Positions 11,463 through 23,205 of a stretch of 64,000 nucleotides of DNA are shown here, in pieces; position 1 is the stretch's first letter; each line of letters starts with the position of its first letter. This DNA comes from Ophiura sarsii (Eukaryota > Echinodermata > Ophiuroidea > Amphilepidida > Ophiuridae). The stretch spans positions 53,968,934 to 54,032,933 of the forward strand of contig CM069446.1 in assembly GCA_035610835.1 (NCBI GenBank), written 5' to 3'. The notes beneath the pieces were generated by a model that had not been told where the DNA came from, searched no databases, and was given only the letters and a program-made list of their open reading frames with translations. A program made the position numbers and the translations under genes.

Positions 11463-12855
11463 ATGGCGAAGGCTCCTGGAATGCATGGAAGCAGCCGCGA
11501 GCAGGAGGTCTTTGGAAATATAGCTACACATTTCAACAACCCTGTAACGAGTGATTTAACTGTAACGGTAGGCGATCAGTCTTTCTATGTTCATAGATTT
11601 ATCCACCAATGGAAAGAGTCTGTCCAGAAGGTCATCGAACTTGATGAATCCCCAGAATGTGAAGCTGTGTTTGTTGATTTCCTGAGGTTCTTCTACATTG
11701 GTAAATTGACTTTGAGCTGTGACAACGTTTGTGCCATACATATGCTAGCTGACAAGTATGATCTGCCATTGTTAAAGGAAGATGCTGTTGCTTCCATGGA
11801 GGATGTCTTGATGGGGTTACAAGGAAAGGTTTTCCCAAGCACAGTGGTATGGCTTCCCTACATCGAAATGTTTATTCCTGACTTGTTGCCAGTATGTTAT
11901 GACGCTATACGGACAAACTTTAGTGAAATCGCAAATTGCAAGGATGATAAAACCACATCCAAATTGGAATCTCGGCATATTATTGCCATTTTGGCAAGGA
12001 AAGGCAGTGATGTCGTTGTGCCGAATGAATTGTTGATCTTTCAATTTGTAAGCGAATGGGCCCAGTTGAAATTCGAAAACCTCTCCGGGCGGAGAGCAAA
12101 GAAAGAACTCAAACCAGTCTTGGAATCGATTCGGTTTTACAATATCAATGCTAAAGGGCTTCAGAAGATCGAACAATCTCCGTTATGCAACGCGATAGGC
12201 AAGTCATTTCTCAGTAACTATACACTTCCAGCATACAAAGTCCACTCACAAATGCTGTATATAGTTTCAATGGATGAAAAAGAGAAGTCATCTGGAATCG
12301 CAACTGATGGGAAAAATACATGTCCATTCGATTCTGGGGATAATTGCTCACATCTGAATCCTAGATTGTATACCCAAAATCCTTTCGGCGTTAGCGGTTA
12401 TATTGTTCCCAACATGTCTTTTGCGGTGTCATTAACACCTATGGACTTAGTGGACTTACAGATGTATGCAAATCTGCAACTACACCTCTCAAAATGTACT
12501 ACTAGTAAACAAATGGATGTTTGAGTGTAAAGGAATCTACCAAACTAGCCATTCGTATGACAATGAGACCTTCACTCTGAAACCAGCCCCAGCTGATATT
12601 GGACGTCAATACACTGTTGTTGTAGTTGCTGTATGCATGATGAAGACATGTCAGAAATATCGATATGCAATTAAGCATACAGGCACTGTAAAGGCGGTCA
12701 ATAACCACCGACAATCTAATTATGGTTCAACACCAGAGCCAATCACGCTTCATTCCCCCAAACGCCCAAAAGGAATATGGAATATCAGTGAGACGTCTTT
12801 TGGTGATGGAAAAAAGTTGTTCTTTCGTGTTGCTGTGCATTTACATAAGAAATGA
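11463..12855 (+). pseudogene. BTB/BACK-domain protein, copy 1 (BTBD17-like), damaged
   Basis: Coding exon starting at ATG 11463, 23 bp after the acceptor at 11439. The first frame encodes 353 residues (stop at 12524): BTB domain about 18-110, BACK-like domain about 125-255 with the NELLIFQFVSEWAQ segment, then a C-terminal region. Such BTB-BACK proteins are typically cullin-3 adaptor-like or secreted/BTBD17-type proteins; the role here is unknown. Compared with copy 2, 14 codons (42 bp) are missing in frame after the VHRFI segment of the BTB fold, which removes the helix that follows the conserved histidine. The reading frame then shifts by one at about 12490-12520, and the last 110 or so residues (WMFECKGIYQTSHSY to the stop at 12855) lie in the next frame. 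They look like genuine C-terminal domain sequence. Both lesions suggest a decaying copy, but an assembly error at the frameshift is possible. Confidence 0.75.
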
Positions 12856-14150
12856 GTAGCATGGTTACAGAAAGTACTCTCTATGTCGGCCTCTTTATAT
12901 TTTGTGTGCATGTGTTTGGTTGTCAAACAAACATAACATAGCATCATGCGGTATTGTCAGAGGATCGATGGATTCCACCTAAGCGGGTAAATTTATTTAA
13001 ACTGAACACTTCTATAACAAAAACTTCATATGGAAAATGTTGGAAAATAATAATAAAATATGAATTCATTATTATATTTTGGTACTATACTTTAGGCTCC
13101 TACTTGCATTGCATTTATTTGTGGCATACGCGCTACGCGTGATTAATACAAATTAATTGAGACGGTAAGAATCGCGAATTCTCACTAATTTTGCACGGGA
13201 GTATGAAGAGTGGGATGAACGTCTTGCACCAGTGCAGTTGGTGCACCACATGCAGCAGCTACGCAGAAACGCTCTCCTCCGGTTTTTATCGTTAAAAGAA
13301 TTCTAAAGCAAACTATATAGGTTTTATTCCAAAAAGGAAACCCTTAAGATAATTGAATCGTTTACCGTTATTTTGTTGGGAAAAGTCTTATCATACCTAA
13401 TCGCAGTATTATTGTTTAATTTTGTTCTATTGGCCAAGAAGAAGACACCTGAAAAAAGGCTACGCGAAAGGCGCCTTTTTATAGGTAAATATGAGACGGA
13501 CTCTGTTAAAAAATGTATATTAATTTAACCCTACCATACTAGAAGTAAATCACATTTCATAGAAATGTATATAAGTGAAAATGAAGCTGACATCGTACCC
13601 CACTATGTGAATTTAAAATTTGAAGAAGCATCCTTTTCAAAAGTTCAAGAATGCATATTTTAAAAGCTACCCGCGCGACCTTCTGACACAAATTTGTTTT
13701 GTTGTTGTTCTAAACAAATACTATATCCTTGGATACACTCATTGACTTCACACCACTAATGTTACTGATTACAACATTGGTATGCTCAAAATAAACTAGA
13801 AAAAAAGGCATTTAATTGGATATCAAACGATTTTCAACATATTGTCATGATTAGTATAATAAAATCAAATTGATTCATGGTCTACGTATCGGAGACTTAT
13901 TTGGTAATGACACAGTGTGTCTCGTGAGTAAGGGTGCGCAAATAAAGTCCAAGGCGTGTATGTGACGCGATCAAGAGGAATGAGTCGGATGTTAGGAGAA
14001 TCCCAAATTGAGATATGGCCAATTCAAAATGGCGGCTTACATAAGTTTTGATGGAAATTCATGTATACAATTTGACATAACTTTGGAACAAAACGTCGTA
14101 TCGACATGGGGTTTTCAGTTTCTGAAAGCTCTAGGTGTCTTCTTTAAAAC
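12856..14150. other. 3' flank of BTB copy 1, non-coding
   Basis: AT-rich. A stretch near 13400-13490 (GTTTAATTTTGTTCTATTGG) resembles 3315-3400. No other gene is seen. Confidence 0.5.
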
Positions 14151-14162
14151 TGTATTAAAAAC

Positions 14163-15700
14163 TTATCCGTTAATCAGTGCAGAGAGTTTGCCATTGTTGC
14201 CATTTTCCAGAAATGTATTCAAGTCTGAATTACATGTGGCTTGGTATTTTAGAATATTGTAATAATACTTAATTTCGTGTTTGAAAGTGTCTAAATCTGG
14301 CTGTTTTTCTGTCATCTTTGCTCTATAAATATGGAATTTTGCCATTGTCATTATCAATGATAGGGTGAAAAACAAATTTGATCCAAAAAGTACTGTTAAT
14401 GGATTCATATTCAAGTCCACATTTGTTTGACCTTTAACCCACCTTTTAAAGCTATTCCAGAATGATTTTGAGATTTGACAAGTTATGAAAAGATGCGTAA
14501 TTGTTTCTAAGTTTTCTTTACAAAAAGTGCATGAGTCATAATATTACATTTTAGCAAAAGACTATTCGTTCCTAAAATACTTTGATTGATTCTATATTGG
14601 AACCATCTATACTTCGAGTCATCGGAAAACTTAAAATTTAAAAGACATATTTGTTTCCACTCCCTATTTTCTATACCGAAGTCTAATTGTCACTTATTAA
14701 TGAATTGTTACATTTTCTTTGATTCTATAAAGACTTTGTAGAATAAAGTACAACCTTTACGCTGTTTAAACAGTAGTTCCACATTACTAGGTCTAAAAGG
14801 TGATACTAGTTTCGACCCATTTGTTTGACTGATATTGAAGTTTGACTTAATTGCTCTTACAATACCATTATACTCTAGGAAATTGGTTTTCACTTGATAA
14901 ATTTCTTCAAACTCGTCTTTTGACATAAAAGTCCCATTATCTTTCAGTAAATCATTGATGAAAATAACACCCATTTCCTTCCAATGAGCATAGTTTATCG
15001 ATATATCTACAATCTTTATTTTATCATTCCACCACAAGTATTGCTTTGCAATGCGATTGAAGTCTAAATCACCGTTGTTAACAATACATATCAAAGATGA
15101 CCAAGAGAATAGAGTATCATACCAGAACTTATTGTCTATCTTATTTTTTGTTGCATTAAATTGGAATAAACATGTACACCAAATATTGTATTTTTTTTGC
15201 ATTTAAACATAATCTATACAATTTTATCCAACTTTTTTCACCTTTCAAAACCCTTCGAATCCAATTTATTTTCAATGCATTTATATGAGATTCCACATCT
15301 GGCATTTTAACACCTCTGTTCTCACAATTTTGCACAAACTGAGATCTTTTTATTCTGTCTGGCTTGCCACCCCATACATAAAGCATTTGAGCAATATATC
15401 TTAACTCAGGTAGGACCAAAGATTTTACCACTGACAACTCGACCCAAAACAGTTAGATTCCTTTTTTCCAACTTAAATTTAAGTGACTTATCATAGTTCT
15501 GTTCAACCATTTGTGTCAAATCAGTATTAAAAGAAATTCCGAAAAAATCAAAATGTTCATCAAAATTCCAGGATATATTGACATTTTCACACATTTTTGC
15601 AATTCTGTTTTTATATGACCCAATCCATACTGCTACTGTTTTATCTATATTGATTTTTAAACCTAACATCTCACAGAAAACTGTCAAAGTATCAAAATAG
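14163..15700 (-). pseudogene. L1/Tx1-like LINE, 3' part, 5' truncated and frameshifted
   Basis: Three consecutive minus-strand frames (15687-15406, 15437-15156, 15202-14708) plus 14420-14163 together read as the C-terminal half of an L1/Tx1-group ORF2. It begins just after the YADD box with MLGLKINIDKTVAVWIGSY, continues with LVLPELRYIAQMLYVW and WGGKPDRIKRSQF...GVKMPDVESHINALKINW, and ends in a zinc-finger-like ETITHLFITC...FW region near 14440-14530. Order and spacing fit the family. At least three frame changes or stops make it non-functional. The copy is 5' truncated at about 15700, typical of incomplete reverse transcription. Confidence 0.85.
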
Positions 15701-16030
15701 GCCTATAGTACATATTTGGTATCCCCAACTCACAATTGGCATGAGCACTTCACAATATTATGTGTAGGTTATATTTTGCACTTCCAACTAAAAATTGGGT
15801 TCAAAAATTCACAAAATAAACCAAAATATATGAAGGTTATTGTATAATATCATTGTGATAAAAATCAATATTTATTCCCGTTAAAAGTATGTAGACTAAG
15901 TATGTAATCTGTACAATTGTAAATAGTTTGTAGAAACAGTGTGCATCTGGTTAATAATTTTACTAAAATATGGACATATGCGAAAGAGCTGTAATGACAT
16001 AGTGTATGCCTGAAAATAATGGAACTTACG
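15701..16030. other. Non-coding, nothing recognised
   Basis: AT-rich spacer between the LINE and the inverted-repeat element. Confidence 0.5.
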
Positions 16031-16033
16031 ATA

Positions 16034-18061
16034 CAGTAGACCAGCCAAAGGCAATAAATGTGCTTTAAAATAATTTATCACGGCATTTTTTGTTACAGCT
16101 TGACACCCAGGCTAATTCAAGTCCTTAAATAGTTAGCTTTCGAATGAAGGGAGGTGACAAAAATAGAAATCGATTTTTGGGCCGTTTTCAGCATAAAAAG
16201 ACCAATGATCATTTATTGCCCCTGCGTGATCATTTATTGACCCTGATTGATTATATTATTACACCAGGTGATCATTTAAGCACCACAGGTGATCATTTAA
16301 GCACCACAGGTGATCATTTAAGGACCCCAGGTGATCATTTAAGGACCCCAAGTGATAGCGTAATGATTTCGAGCAATCATTAATGACCTGATCGGTCACG
16401 TAATATCCCCAGGTGAATCGTCGATGACCCGAAATGACAATTTAATGAGTCAAGGTGATTGTTTAATGACTCTGAGTGATCATAACATGACCTCAAGTGA
16501 TATCTTAATGACCCCTAGCTCATCATTTAATGACCCAAGCCATCATCTAGTAATCGTAAAAGTGATAATGTAATAATCCAAAATGACCATTGACACAAAG
16601 TGATTGTTTAATGACCCTAAGCAATCTTGAAGGACCGTTTCGTTACCCCAAGTGATCATTTAATGACCCTAACTGATAGCGTGGTGACCACAATCATACA
16701 TGACACGAACGGTCACTTGATAACCCTGGGGATCATTAAATTACCCCAAGTGCAATGATCCTCAAGTGACCATTTAATGACTCAAAGTGATCGTGTAATG
16801 ACCCTGTGCGATCATTTCATCACCCCAGGTGATCGTTTAATGACCGCAAGTAATACGGTAATGACCCAAGCAATTGAGTAAGTAACGGATATATGATAAT
16901 ATAATCGATTAATAAGGTCATTGATACATTCATACAGCTATTTATGTATAATTGGTGTCGATTGTAACTGGTTAATGATCCTTTTGGATATTTCTACTAC
17001 TAAGATAGGTTTTCAACTTCCCCTAATTATCACCATGAAATCAGTAATCTATCTGGTTAGAAAGTTAGATACTGGTAGTTAGCTAAACATTCTACTAGAT
17101 GAGGTCCATTTAGGAGAGTGATAAGCAATTAAAAATGTTAGAGAGGTGGGTTGTACATCTAAAAGCATTAGTATATCAGTAGAACATATTAGTTGGTGTA
17201 TGTAATGCAGTACACGCTGTTATAGGATATTTTACATTAAGGCGGCCATTTTGGCCGCCATCTTTGATTTGAAATAATTATGTTCAAAAAGCAAATGTGC
17301 TGGATATGAGTTTCTAGTAGTCTAATATACATCATACACATCCTATATACCATCATCATATGTTGGCTGATCCTTTTATGATATTTGATCATTTTGGCGG
17401 CCATTTTGGATGCCTTTAGAACACCAAAATTAATGTTGGTAACGCCCTTAATATGTTTTAGGACCATGAAAGTAAGTTCAAAAAGTTGGTTTAGGGAGTC
17501 CTGGGGTGCATGGAAGACTTTGCCTTGATACGCCTCTAATTCACTATTAGTTATTATATACACTCATGTTAAATAACCCTGGAATGCCTCTTTAATGTTA
17601 AATTTTACCCTATTTGTCATCTGAAAATATCTATAAATGTCATAGACCATGTCATGTCATGTCAAACTAGTTTGTTGATTTAATCAAGCATCATGTGATA
17701 GATTAATCAACTAGCGAATATAAGTGGCAAATAAAACTACAAAACTGAGAAAAGTGCCCTTTTGTACTCCCTTGTGCCTTTATTTTCTATATATTTTAGC
17801 AGCTTTAGGTACAAATTATTCCCTAAATATACATTGAACGACGTCGAACTGATTATTGGTGGATAGCAAATTGTTCAAAGATAAAATTTACACAGAAAAC
17901 GCAAAAACATATTTTTTGCCCAAAAATGGTATTTTTATGCTGAAAACGGCCCCAAAAGCTAACTATTTAAGGCCTTGAATTAGCCTGGGTGTCAAGCTGT
18001 AACAAAAAATGCCGTGATAAATTATTTTAATGCACATTTATTGCCTTTGGCTGGTCTACTG
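16034..18061. mobile_element. 2-kb inverted-repeat DNA element with internal minisatellite
   Basis: Left terminus CAGTAGACCAGCCAAAGGCA at 16034 and its reverse complement ending at 18061. The inverted ends match almost perfectly for about 110 bp (16034-16144 with 17951-18061), and match again for about 26 bp (TTTTGG, then CCGTTTTCAGCATAAAAA) after a 34-bp segment present only on the left. ATA flanks both sides (16031-16033, 18062-18064), a candidate 3-bp target-site duplication. No transposase frame is present. The interior holds a tandem minisatellite (16200-16880) and otherwise AT-rich DNA with a GGCGGCCATTTTGGCCGCC palindrome at 17242. Confidence 0.8.
16200..16880. repeat. TGATCATTTAATGACCCCA minisatellite
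   Basis: About 25-30 degenerate tandem copies of a 20-26 bp unit with core GTGATCATTTAATGACCCC. The first copies are the most regular (16260-16350: ATCATTTAAGCACCACAGGTG type). It lies wholly inside the inverted-repeat element. An open frame over the first copies (16144-16383) is a repeat read. Confidence 0.9.
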
Positions 18062-18069
18062 ATATTGAA

Positions 18070-18279
18070 GTGCAATTTCATATTATCAAACCTCAACACA
18101 AATACACGTTATCATATGATCTTCTGTTCCCAAATGGATGGGGAAGTTACATGACAGACTGCAACCTCGGGAGCATAGGAATGGCTATGGCAACTGAACT
18201 TTTGCATTATAAGTTGGACAATCTTCATATTTCATGTGGAATCCATGGAATTCAGATCCAGAGGATATTTGATTGCTGA
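18070..18279 (+). other. Unrecognised 69-codon frame right of the inverted-repeat element
   Basis: Begins just after the right end of the 16034-18061 element and has balanced amino-acid composition (PNGWGSYMTDCNLGSIGM segment). It stops at 18279, 90 bp before the duplicated segment 18370-18915. It might be a terminal exon of a broken gene that the element interrupted, but no splice acceptor or homologue could be identified. Confidence 0.25.
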
Positions 18280-18369
18280 AATCTGGAGCATGAATAACTG
18301 AGTGAGTGTATTTTTAGGTTCATAATGTATGTCATAATATTATAAATATCGTCTATCACTTCCATTTCT

Positions 18370-18915
18370 ATGTCACGTATATATTCTGCGAAAGGATCGC
18401 TGAAGAGATTATCTACGTTTTACAAGGACATTGCATGTACATGTAAAATGTGAACTCTATATTACTTATATCAATGAAGATCTTTACTATTGTTCACAAG
18501 GTATCAATGTTTCATACTATAATAGTGTGACAGGATAGATGTTGAAATAACAACCCATGAAAGTCAAAATTGTAATACATACTGTGCCGTAGTACAGAAT
18601 TGTAAAAAAAGAATTCTACATAAGCAAAGGGTAGAAAAACAACTACCAAAATGATCTGGAAATTCATGTTATTTCCATCTTTATATCAATACAAATCGTA
18701 ACAACAAGTTTAACAAAAACCTGAATCATTTTAATAAATATATTTCTGTTTGATGTGAAAAACTCACATTAATGATCATGAATGCAGTAGGAAGTGAAAT
18801 AAATAATCACTTCAATGTCATAATGATATTTATTGTTTATGCTTGATGTGGTATTCGACCATGTATAAAAAGTTATCACCAAAATGACTTCCAATCAAGT
18901 CTTACTCTTGATATA
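18370..18915. repeat. Dispersed duplicated segment (copy B)
   Basis: Aligns in the same orientation with 3380-3935 (see that entry). Small insertions and deletions distinguish the copies. No coding potential. Confidence 0.75.
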
Positions 18916-19169
18916 ATTATAGTGAATACAAATTGTGCATAGTGTATACTAATATGCATGTATGAATGTCTGACACACGCTTTTTATTAGGTGGGGGATG
19001 TGATAATAGAATCGTACAAAACAAAACGATTATAAATGTGTATTATCGCGGAGTAACGTAAGTCCGGTGGTACGCCTTTAATCTAATTTAATCAAACCAG
19101 CTGTTTTGAGTGTTCCAAGTGACTGCCAACTAAATAATGATATTATGTCTCCTATAAAACCAAAACATA

Positions 19170-19839
19170 TTAAGGGGGGACTTAAGGAAGTCACTTTTCG
19201 AATTTTGTGAGTGCTGTAATTATTGAACTATGACTCAAAGGTACATATAACAGTATACATTTTTGGAAAGGAAATAGGTCAGAGAATCCAAATTTTCCGT
19301 CAATTTTGACCAGAAATGTTGATTTTTGAGAAAATCACAAAAAACCCACTTTTTTGACCCCAAAAGTTAGACAAAGCTAACAAGAATAATTTTGAGTAAC
19401 CAAATTGCTAGATTATAATGTAAAGACACTAACTTACGGACGATTTATTGTTTTAAACCTAATTTTTTTTAATTTTAAATATTTACAAAAAAGTGGAAAA
19501 AAATGAAAAAAAAAAAATGAAAAAATCACTTTTTTGGCGCTTTTTGGTCAAAATTTCAAACAAATATTAGTTTAGGTTGACCCCCCCCCCCCCTAAGTTA
19601 GTGTCTTTACATCATAATCTAGAAATGTGGAAATTCTTTACTCAACATTATTTTTGTTAGCTTTGTTGAACTTTTTGGGGTCAAATATAAACATTTTTGG
19701 TCCAAATTGACGCAAAGTTTGGATTCTCTGATCCATTTCCTTTCCAAAAATGTATACTTTTGTATGCATTTAATTAATAGTTCAATAATTACAGCACTCA
19801 CAAAATTCAAGTCAAAAACATCCTTGAGTCCCCCCTTAA
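19170..19839. mobile_element. TTAA-flanked foldback element
   Basis: Bounded by TTAA at 19170-19173 and 19836-19839. The arms are long imperfect inverted repeats of about 250 bp. Left begins GGGGGGACTTAAGGA with TTTTGTGAGTGCTGTAATTA; right reads the reverse complement through TAATTACAGCACTCACAAAA and ends TGAGTCCCCCC. The middle is low-complexity A/T with a C run at 19581-19594. No transposase. A TTAA target is characteristic of piggyBac and Kolobok classes; assignment between them is not possible here. Confidence 0.75.
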
Positions 19840-19864
19840 GTGTATTCTGAAACAAAAGAAAGCC

Positions 19865-21554
19865 ACATCAGCTCTAGGTAACGATATGCCTTCAACGCAT
19901 CATTTCATGGCCACACTGTTTACTAAAATTCTGTTGTGTGAGCCACACCCTGCAAAATCCTGGTCCGAGTCCAAGGTTTTTCCCTGACATCCTGCGTTAG
20001 TAAGTTATTCCATCAGGTGCTCGCTGACAGGACAGGGGCTTATCTATATAACAAAGAACAGGTTTATCAACCCTGACATCCAAAAGGCGTTCCTCAAAGG
20101 AATTAATGGTTGTATTGAACATAATCAGCTCCTTCAGGAGGCCATAGCGTTCTCAAAGTCTAAGAAAAAAAGATTACATGTTACTTTCTTTGATTTAGCC
20201 GATGCTTTTGGTAGCATCAGTCATACATTTATATCTCATTCCATGAAACGGTTTAAGTTACCTGTTAATACCATCCGTTAAGTTGACGTGCTCTATTCCC
20301 GTCTTAACGGCTCGGTTCGCGGCCCAGGGTGTACATCTGAAGAATTTGAATTCAAGAGAGGGACATTTCAAGGTGTCACCTTTGTCGCCAATCATATTTT
20401 TAATGTATTGTAATCCCATCCTCGAATACCTTGAGAATATTCGCACCGTACACGGCTTTAATCTAGACGGGGATAGGATCATAACAACACCATATGCGGA
20501 TGACTTTAACATTATAACCAGTAATAAACGTCAACATCAGAAAATCATAAATGAACTCCAATCCAAGACACAAAACATGGGTCTCACATCAAACCAAAGT
20601 AAATGTCGGTTGTGGTGGAGTCCCGAAGGTGATTGAATACAACATAGATGGCACGCATATCATTCCTATCAAAGAAGACCCCCAACGTTTTCTGGGATCC
20701 CTTATCACTCATTCTGGCAGCCAAAGTAATATTTATGATGATTCACTCCAAGTATCAAGTATTGCCAATATTGATAGTTCTACCGTCCGCAACGAGTACA
20801 AACTTGCGATGTACAGTAGATAGGCCTACTGCCTACCATCTATGCGTTTCTGTCTTACAGTTCACGAACTTACTAAGACCAATTTATTAAAAATGGCTGG
20901 GCACGCCCAAATATGGTGCTAATATAGCCCGGTGCATATGAATGGTGGGCTTGATATCCCACGTGTTTCTGATATATATTATGCTTCTCACTGCTTTATC
21001 GTACAGTAGTACCCGATGTCTTGGTGATTCAACAACCAAAAAAAGCACTGGAGTTAAAACTCCAAAGAGAATCGGCTTGGAGCAAGAAATGTTCCACAAT
21101 CGCTCTTGCGGACCAAGTCCACTGTAATTGAATAGAATCCGACCAGCCACTGGTCTGGAAAAATACAAAAAACAAGGTCAAAGCAACCTTGAAAAAAGAT
21201 TATATTGCTTATTGGAAGTCGGTAGTTGAATCACTCATCACTCAAGGAGACACGGCGAAATTGCTTTTTGAAACTGAAAACAATCTTATGTGGAAATCTA
21301 TTATGTATAATCTTCCTGAAGGCGTTAAGTTTGCAATTAATGCTGCAATGAGACAGCCTCCTCACATTTGCCAACATTTGCAAATGTGGGAAACCTCTAA
21401 GTAGTAAGTGCCCCCTCTATTCCAAAAAAGGTACTTTTCTCCACATCCTCAATAATTGTAATCAGATGCTTGATCGTTACCTCTGGCGGCACAACAATAT
21501 CATCCGCATTCTGATCTCCGCTTTCGAAGATAGCGAGACTTTTAAAGACAAAGG
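19865..21554 (+). pseudogene. Non-LTR retrotransposon with restriction-like endonuclease, 5' piece
   Basis: Reverse transcriptase motifs appear in three plus frames with several stops and frameshifts. The order is FINPDIQKAFLKGINGCIEH with FFDLADAFGSISH (about 20060-20270), then SPLSPIIFLMYCNPILEYLE and PYADDFNIITSNKRQHQK (20380-20560), then more 3' sequence including a HILNNC zinc-binding segment near 21440 followed by RHNNIIRIL. The zinc cluster and the PD...ELT endonuclease found beyond the LTR insertion place it with R2/R4/NeSL/HERO-type elements rather than APE-type LINEs. It is interrupted at 21554 by the LTR element and resumes at 27879. Confidence 0.8.
21551..21554. other. Target-site duplication (left) of LTR element
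   Basis: AAGG directly before the 5' LTR, repeated as AAGG at 27879-27882 directly after the 3' LTR. Confidence 0.85.
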
Positions 21555-22590
21555 TGTGACGGCCTCCTGATTATATTTGTATAAGTAATTTATATTTAAT
21601 TTAATTTTGTTTATCAATCATAAATTACCTTTGACCTGGTGGTGACCTGGTGTGTTTACAAAGTCAGAAAAGTGAAGAATAATTAATGAGATGGGATTTG
21701 GCAAGCAGCCAAGGACATTGCATAGCTTGGCCAGTGTGCTATAAATAGCCCATTTCTCAGAACTCACAGATTGATCTAGAGCAGAGAAGCAAGAGGAAGG
21801 ACTTGATTATGAGAGGAGAAAGATGGAGTTTTGTAACTCTCGGAGAAGAGAATGAAACTTGGTAGTAATGATGAGAGTAGTAAGGAGTTTTGGAAACTCT
21901 CTGAGAAGAACGCTGATTTGCCAGCTATTGTGAAATAATGGAGAAGTGTGAGTTTCACACTCTCTGAGAAGTACCAGCTATTGTAGAAGTGATTGTACTT
22001 CTACTACATGTATCTCTATGCTAACTGCATGGAGAGATTTAACACCAGTTTACATGAATTTGCCATTCTAGTGAAGGACATAGGATAACACAGATTGTGT
22101 TTGATTTAAAAGCCGACTGACTGTGATACAGTAAAGCGGACTATAATCGTCACTTCACCAACGAATTGGATTTAACACTGGATTATTACGCTGGGATTAT
22201 ATAATCATCAGGAGAAACCTGTATAGAACAATTCTGCCACACAACGCGGAATATTGCCAAGTAGAACAGAACTCTCGCAAGTGGAATATCGCGGCATATT
22301 TATCTCGCTGGATGGACTATACATCTCGCCAGTGGATATTATTACTACTGTGAAATCTCGGCGCCATCGCGACGCGACACCAGGTCACAGGTTATAATCT
22401 GTTTTGCATTTATTCATGTATTATAATAACTTTGTTGATTTCTGTTAATTGACTGAACATTATCAAATCCAGCTAAAATCAATAAAAAGCATTATGTTAT
22501 TGTGAAATTAAACGTACAGTGTAAAGTTCGTATTCATGTTTGAGAGAACTCGAATAGGTGATTTCGGCCTTGGTCCATGTGATCGTAACA
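21555..22590 (+). repeat. 5' LTR
   Basis: 1036 bp starting TGTGACGG and ending GATCGTAACA. Candidate TATA box TATAAATA at 21740-21747 (predicted transcript start about 30 bp downstream) and AATAAA at 22481-22486. It lacks a 28-bp hairpin present in the 3' LTR. Confidence 0.93.
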
Positions 22591-23184
22591 GAAATTGGGG
22601 GCTCGTCCGGGAAGAAAAGAATTTACACTGTTATTTTACGTCAAGTATTTTTGACTATATTGCGTGAAATTGTACACATTTTCACTTGTGTTATTTCATT
22701 ATTTCATTTCATTAGGCTTGTACCTAAATTTCAGGAAAAAGAAGTAGACAAGTACTTCTTACATTTTGAGAAGATTGCCTGTAGTATGAAGTGGCAACTT
22801 AGGCAATTGATTCTTATAGAAGAGTTTAAGCAGTGCATCCATCCAGATGTCAAAACACATCTGGATGAAGCTGAGATTATCAATTTACACGAGGCTGCTG
22901 TAAAAGCCGATGATTATGCACTGACTCACAAGCTAAGTGTAAGCAAACCTGATTATAAAAGCAATACAAGTTTTCACAATAAGCAGAATCGGGGTGGCGC
23001 ACGAGAGGGAAGTAAAACACCATCAAATTCCCAAGAAAAGGGAAAACAGGGAACCTCAAGTGATAAGCCTAAGATTGAGTCTGGTTTTAAATCAAACGTT
23101 ACTTGTAATTATTGCAAAAAGCCGGGACATACTATGTCTCAATGTTATTTCTTGAAGAGGAAAGAAGCAGCCAAACAAGAATAA
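22558..23184 (+). CDS. gag: gag (shortened)
   Basis: Open frame of 208 codons. Its first ATG (22558) lies in the LTR and its early codons cross the primer site, so the true start is uncertain or lost. A capsid/SCAN-like stretch begins LVPKFQEKEVDKYFLHFEKI, then passes abruptly into LRQLILIEEFKQCIHPDVKT, which suggests an internal deletion of the capsid core. It is followed by a basic linker and one CCHC zinc knuckle, CNYCKKPGHTMSQC. It ends TAA at 23182-23184 in the same frame as the protease frame that follows at 23206. The protein would package element RNA in particles; this copy is probably defective. Confidence 0.8.
   Translation: MISALVHVIVTEIGGSSGKKRIYTVILRQVFLTILREIVHIFTCVISLFHFIRLVPKFQEKEVDKYFLHFEKIACSMKWQLRQLILIEEFKQCIHPDVKTHLDEAEIINLHEAAVKADDYALTHKLSVSKPDYKSNTSFHNKQNRGGAREGSKTPSNSQEKGKQGTSSDKPKIESGFKSNVTCNYCKKPGHTMSQCYFLKRKEAAKQE
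22596..22613 (+). other. Primer binding site (tRNA-Pro type)
   Basis: TGGGGGCTCGTCCGGGAA begins 5 bp after the 5' LTR. It is complementary to the 3' end of tRNA-Pro, the same primer class used by murine leukaemia-type retroviruses. Confidence 0.85.
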
Positions 23185-23205
23185 TCACCCACAGGATGTG
23201 CAGTT

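Noticed and set aside
12490..12524. Tiny intron instead of a frameshift in BTB copy 1
   Set aside because: The only GT...AG pair that fits would be about 10 bp, too short to splice; a one-base indel is simpler.
16144..16383. Repeat protein with GDHLRTP units
   Set aside because: Translation of the minisatellite inside a transposon; the frame is lost as units change length.
22558..22590. gag start codon inside the 5' LTR
   Set aside because: The ATG lies upstream of the primer site at the LTR edge and the codons that follow read the primer site itself; a real gag start there is unlikely.
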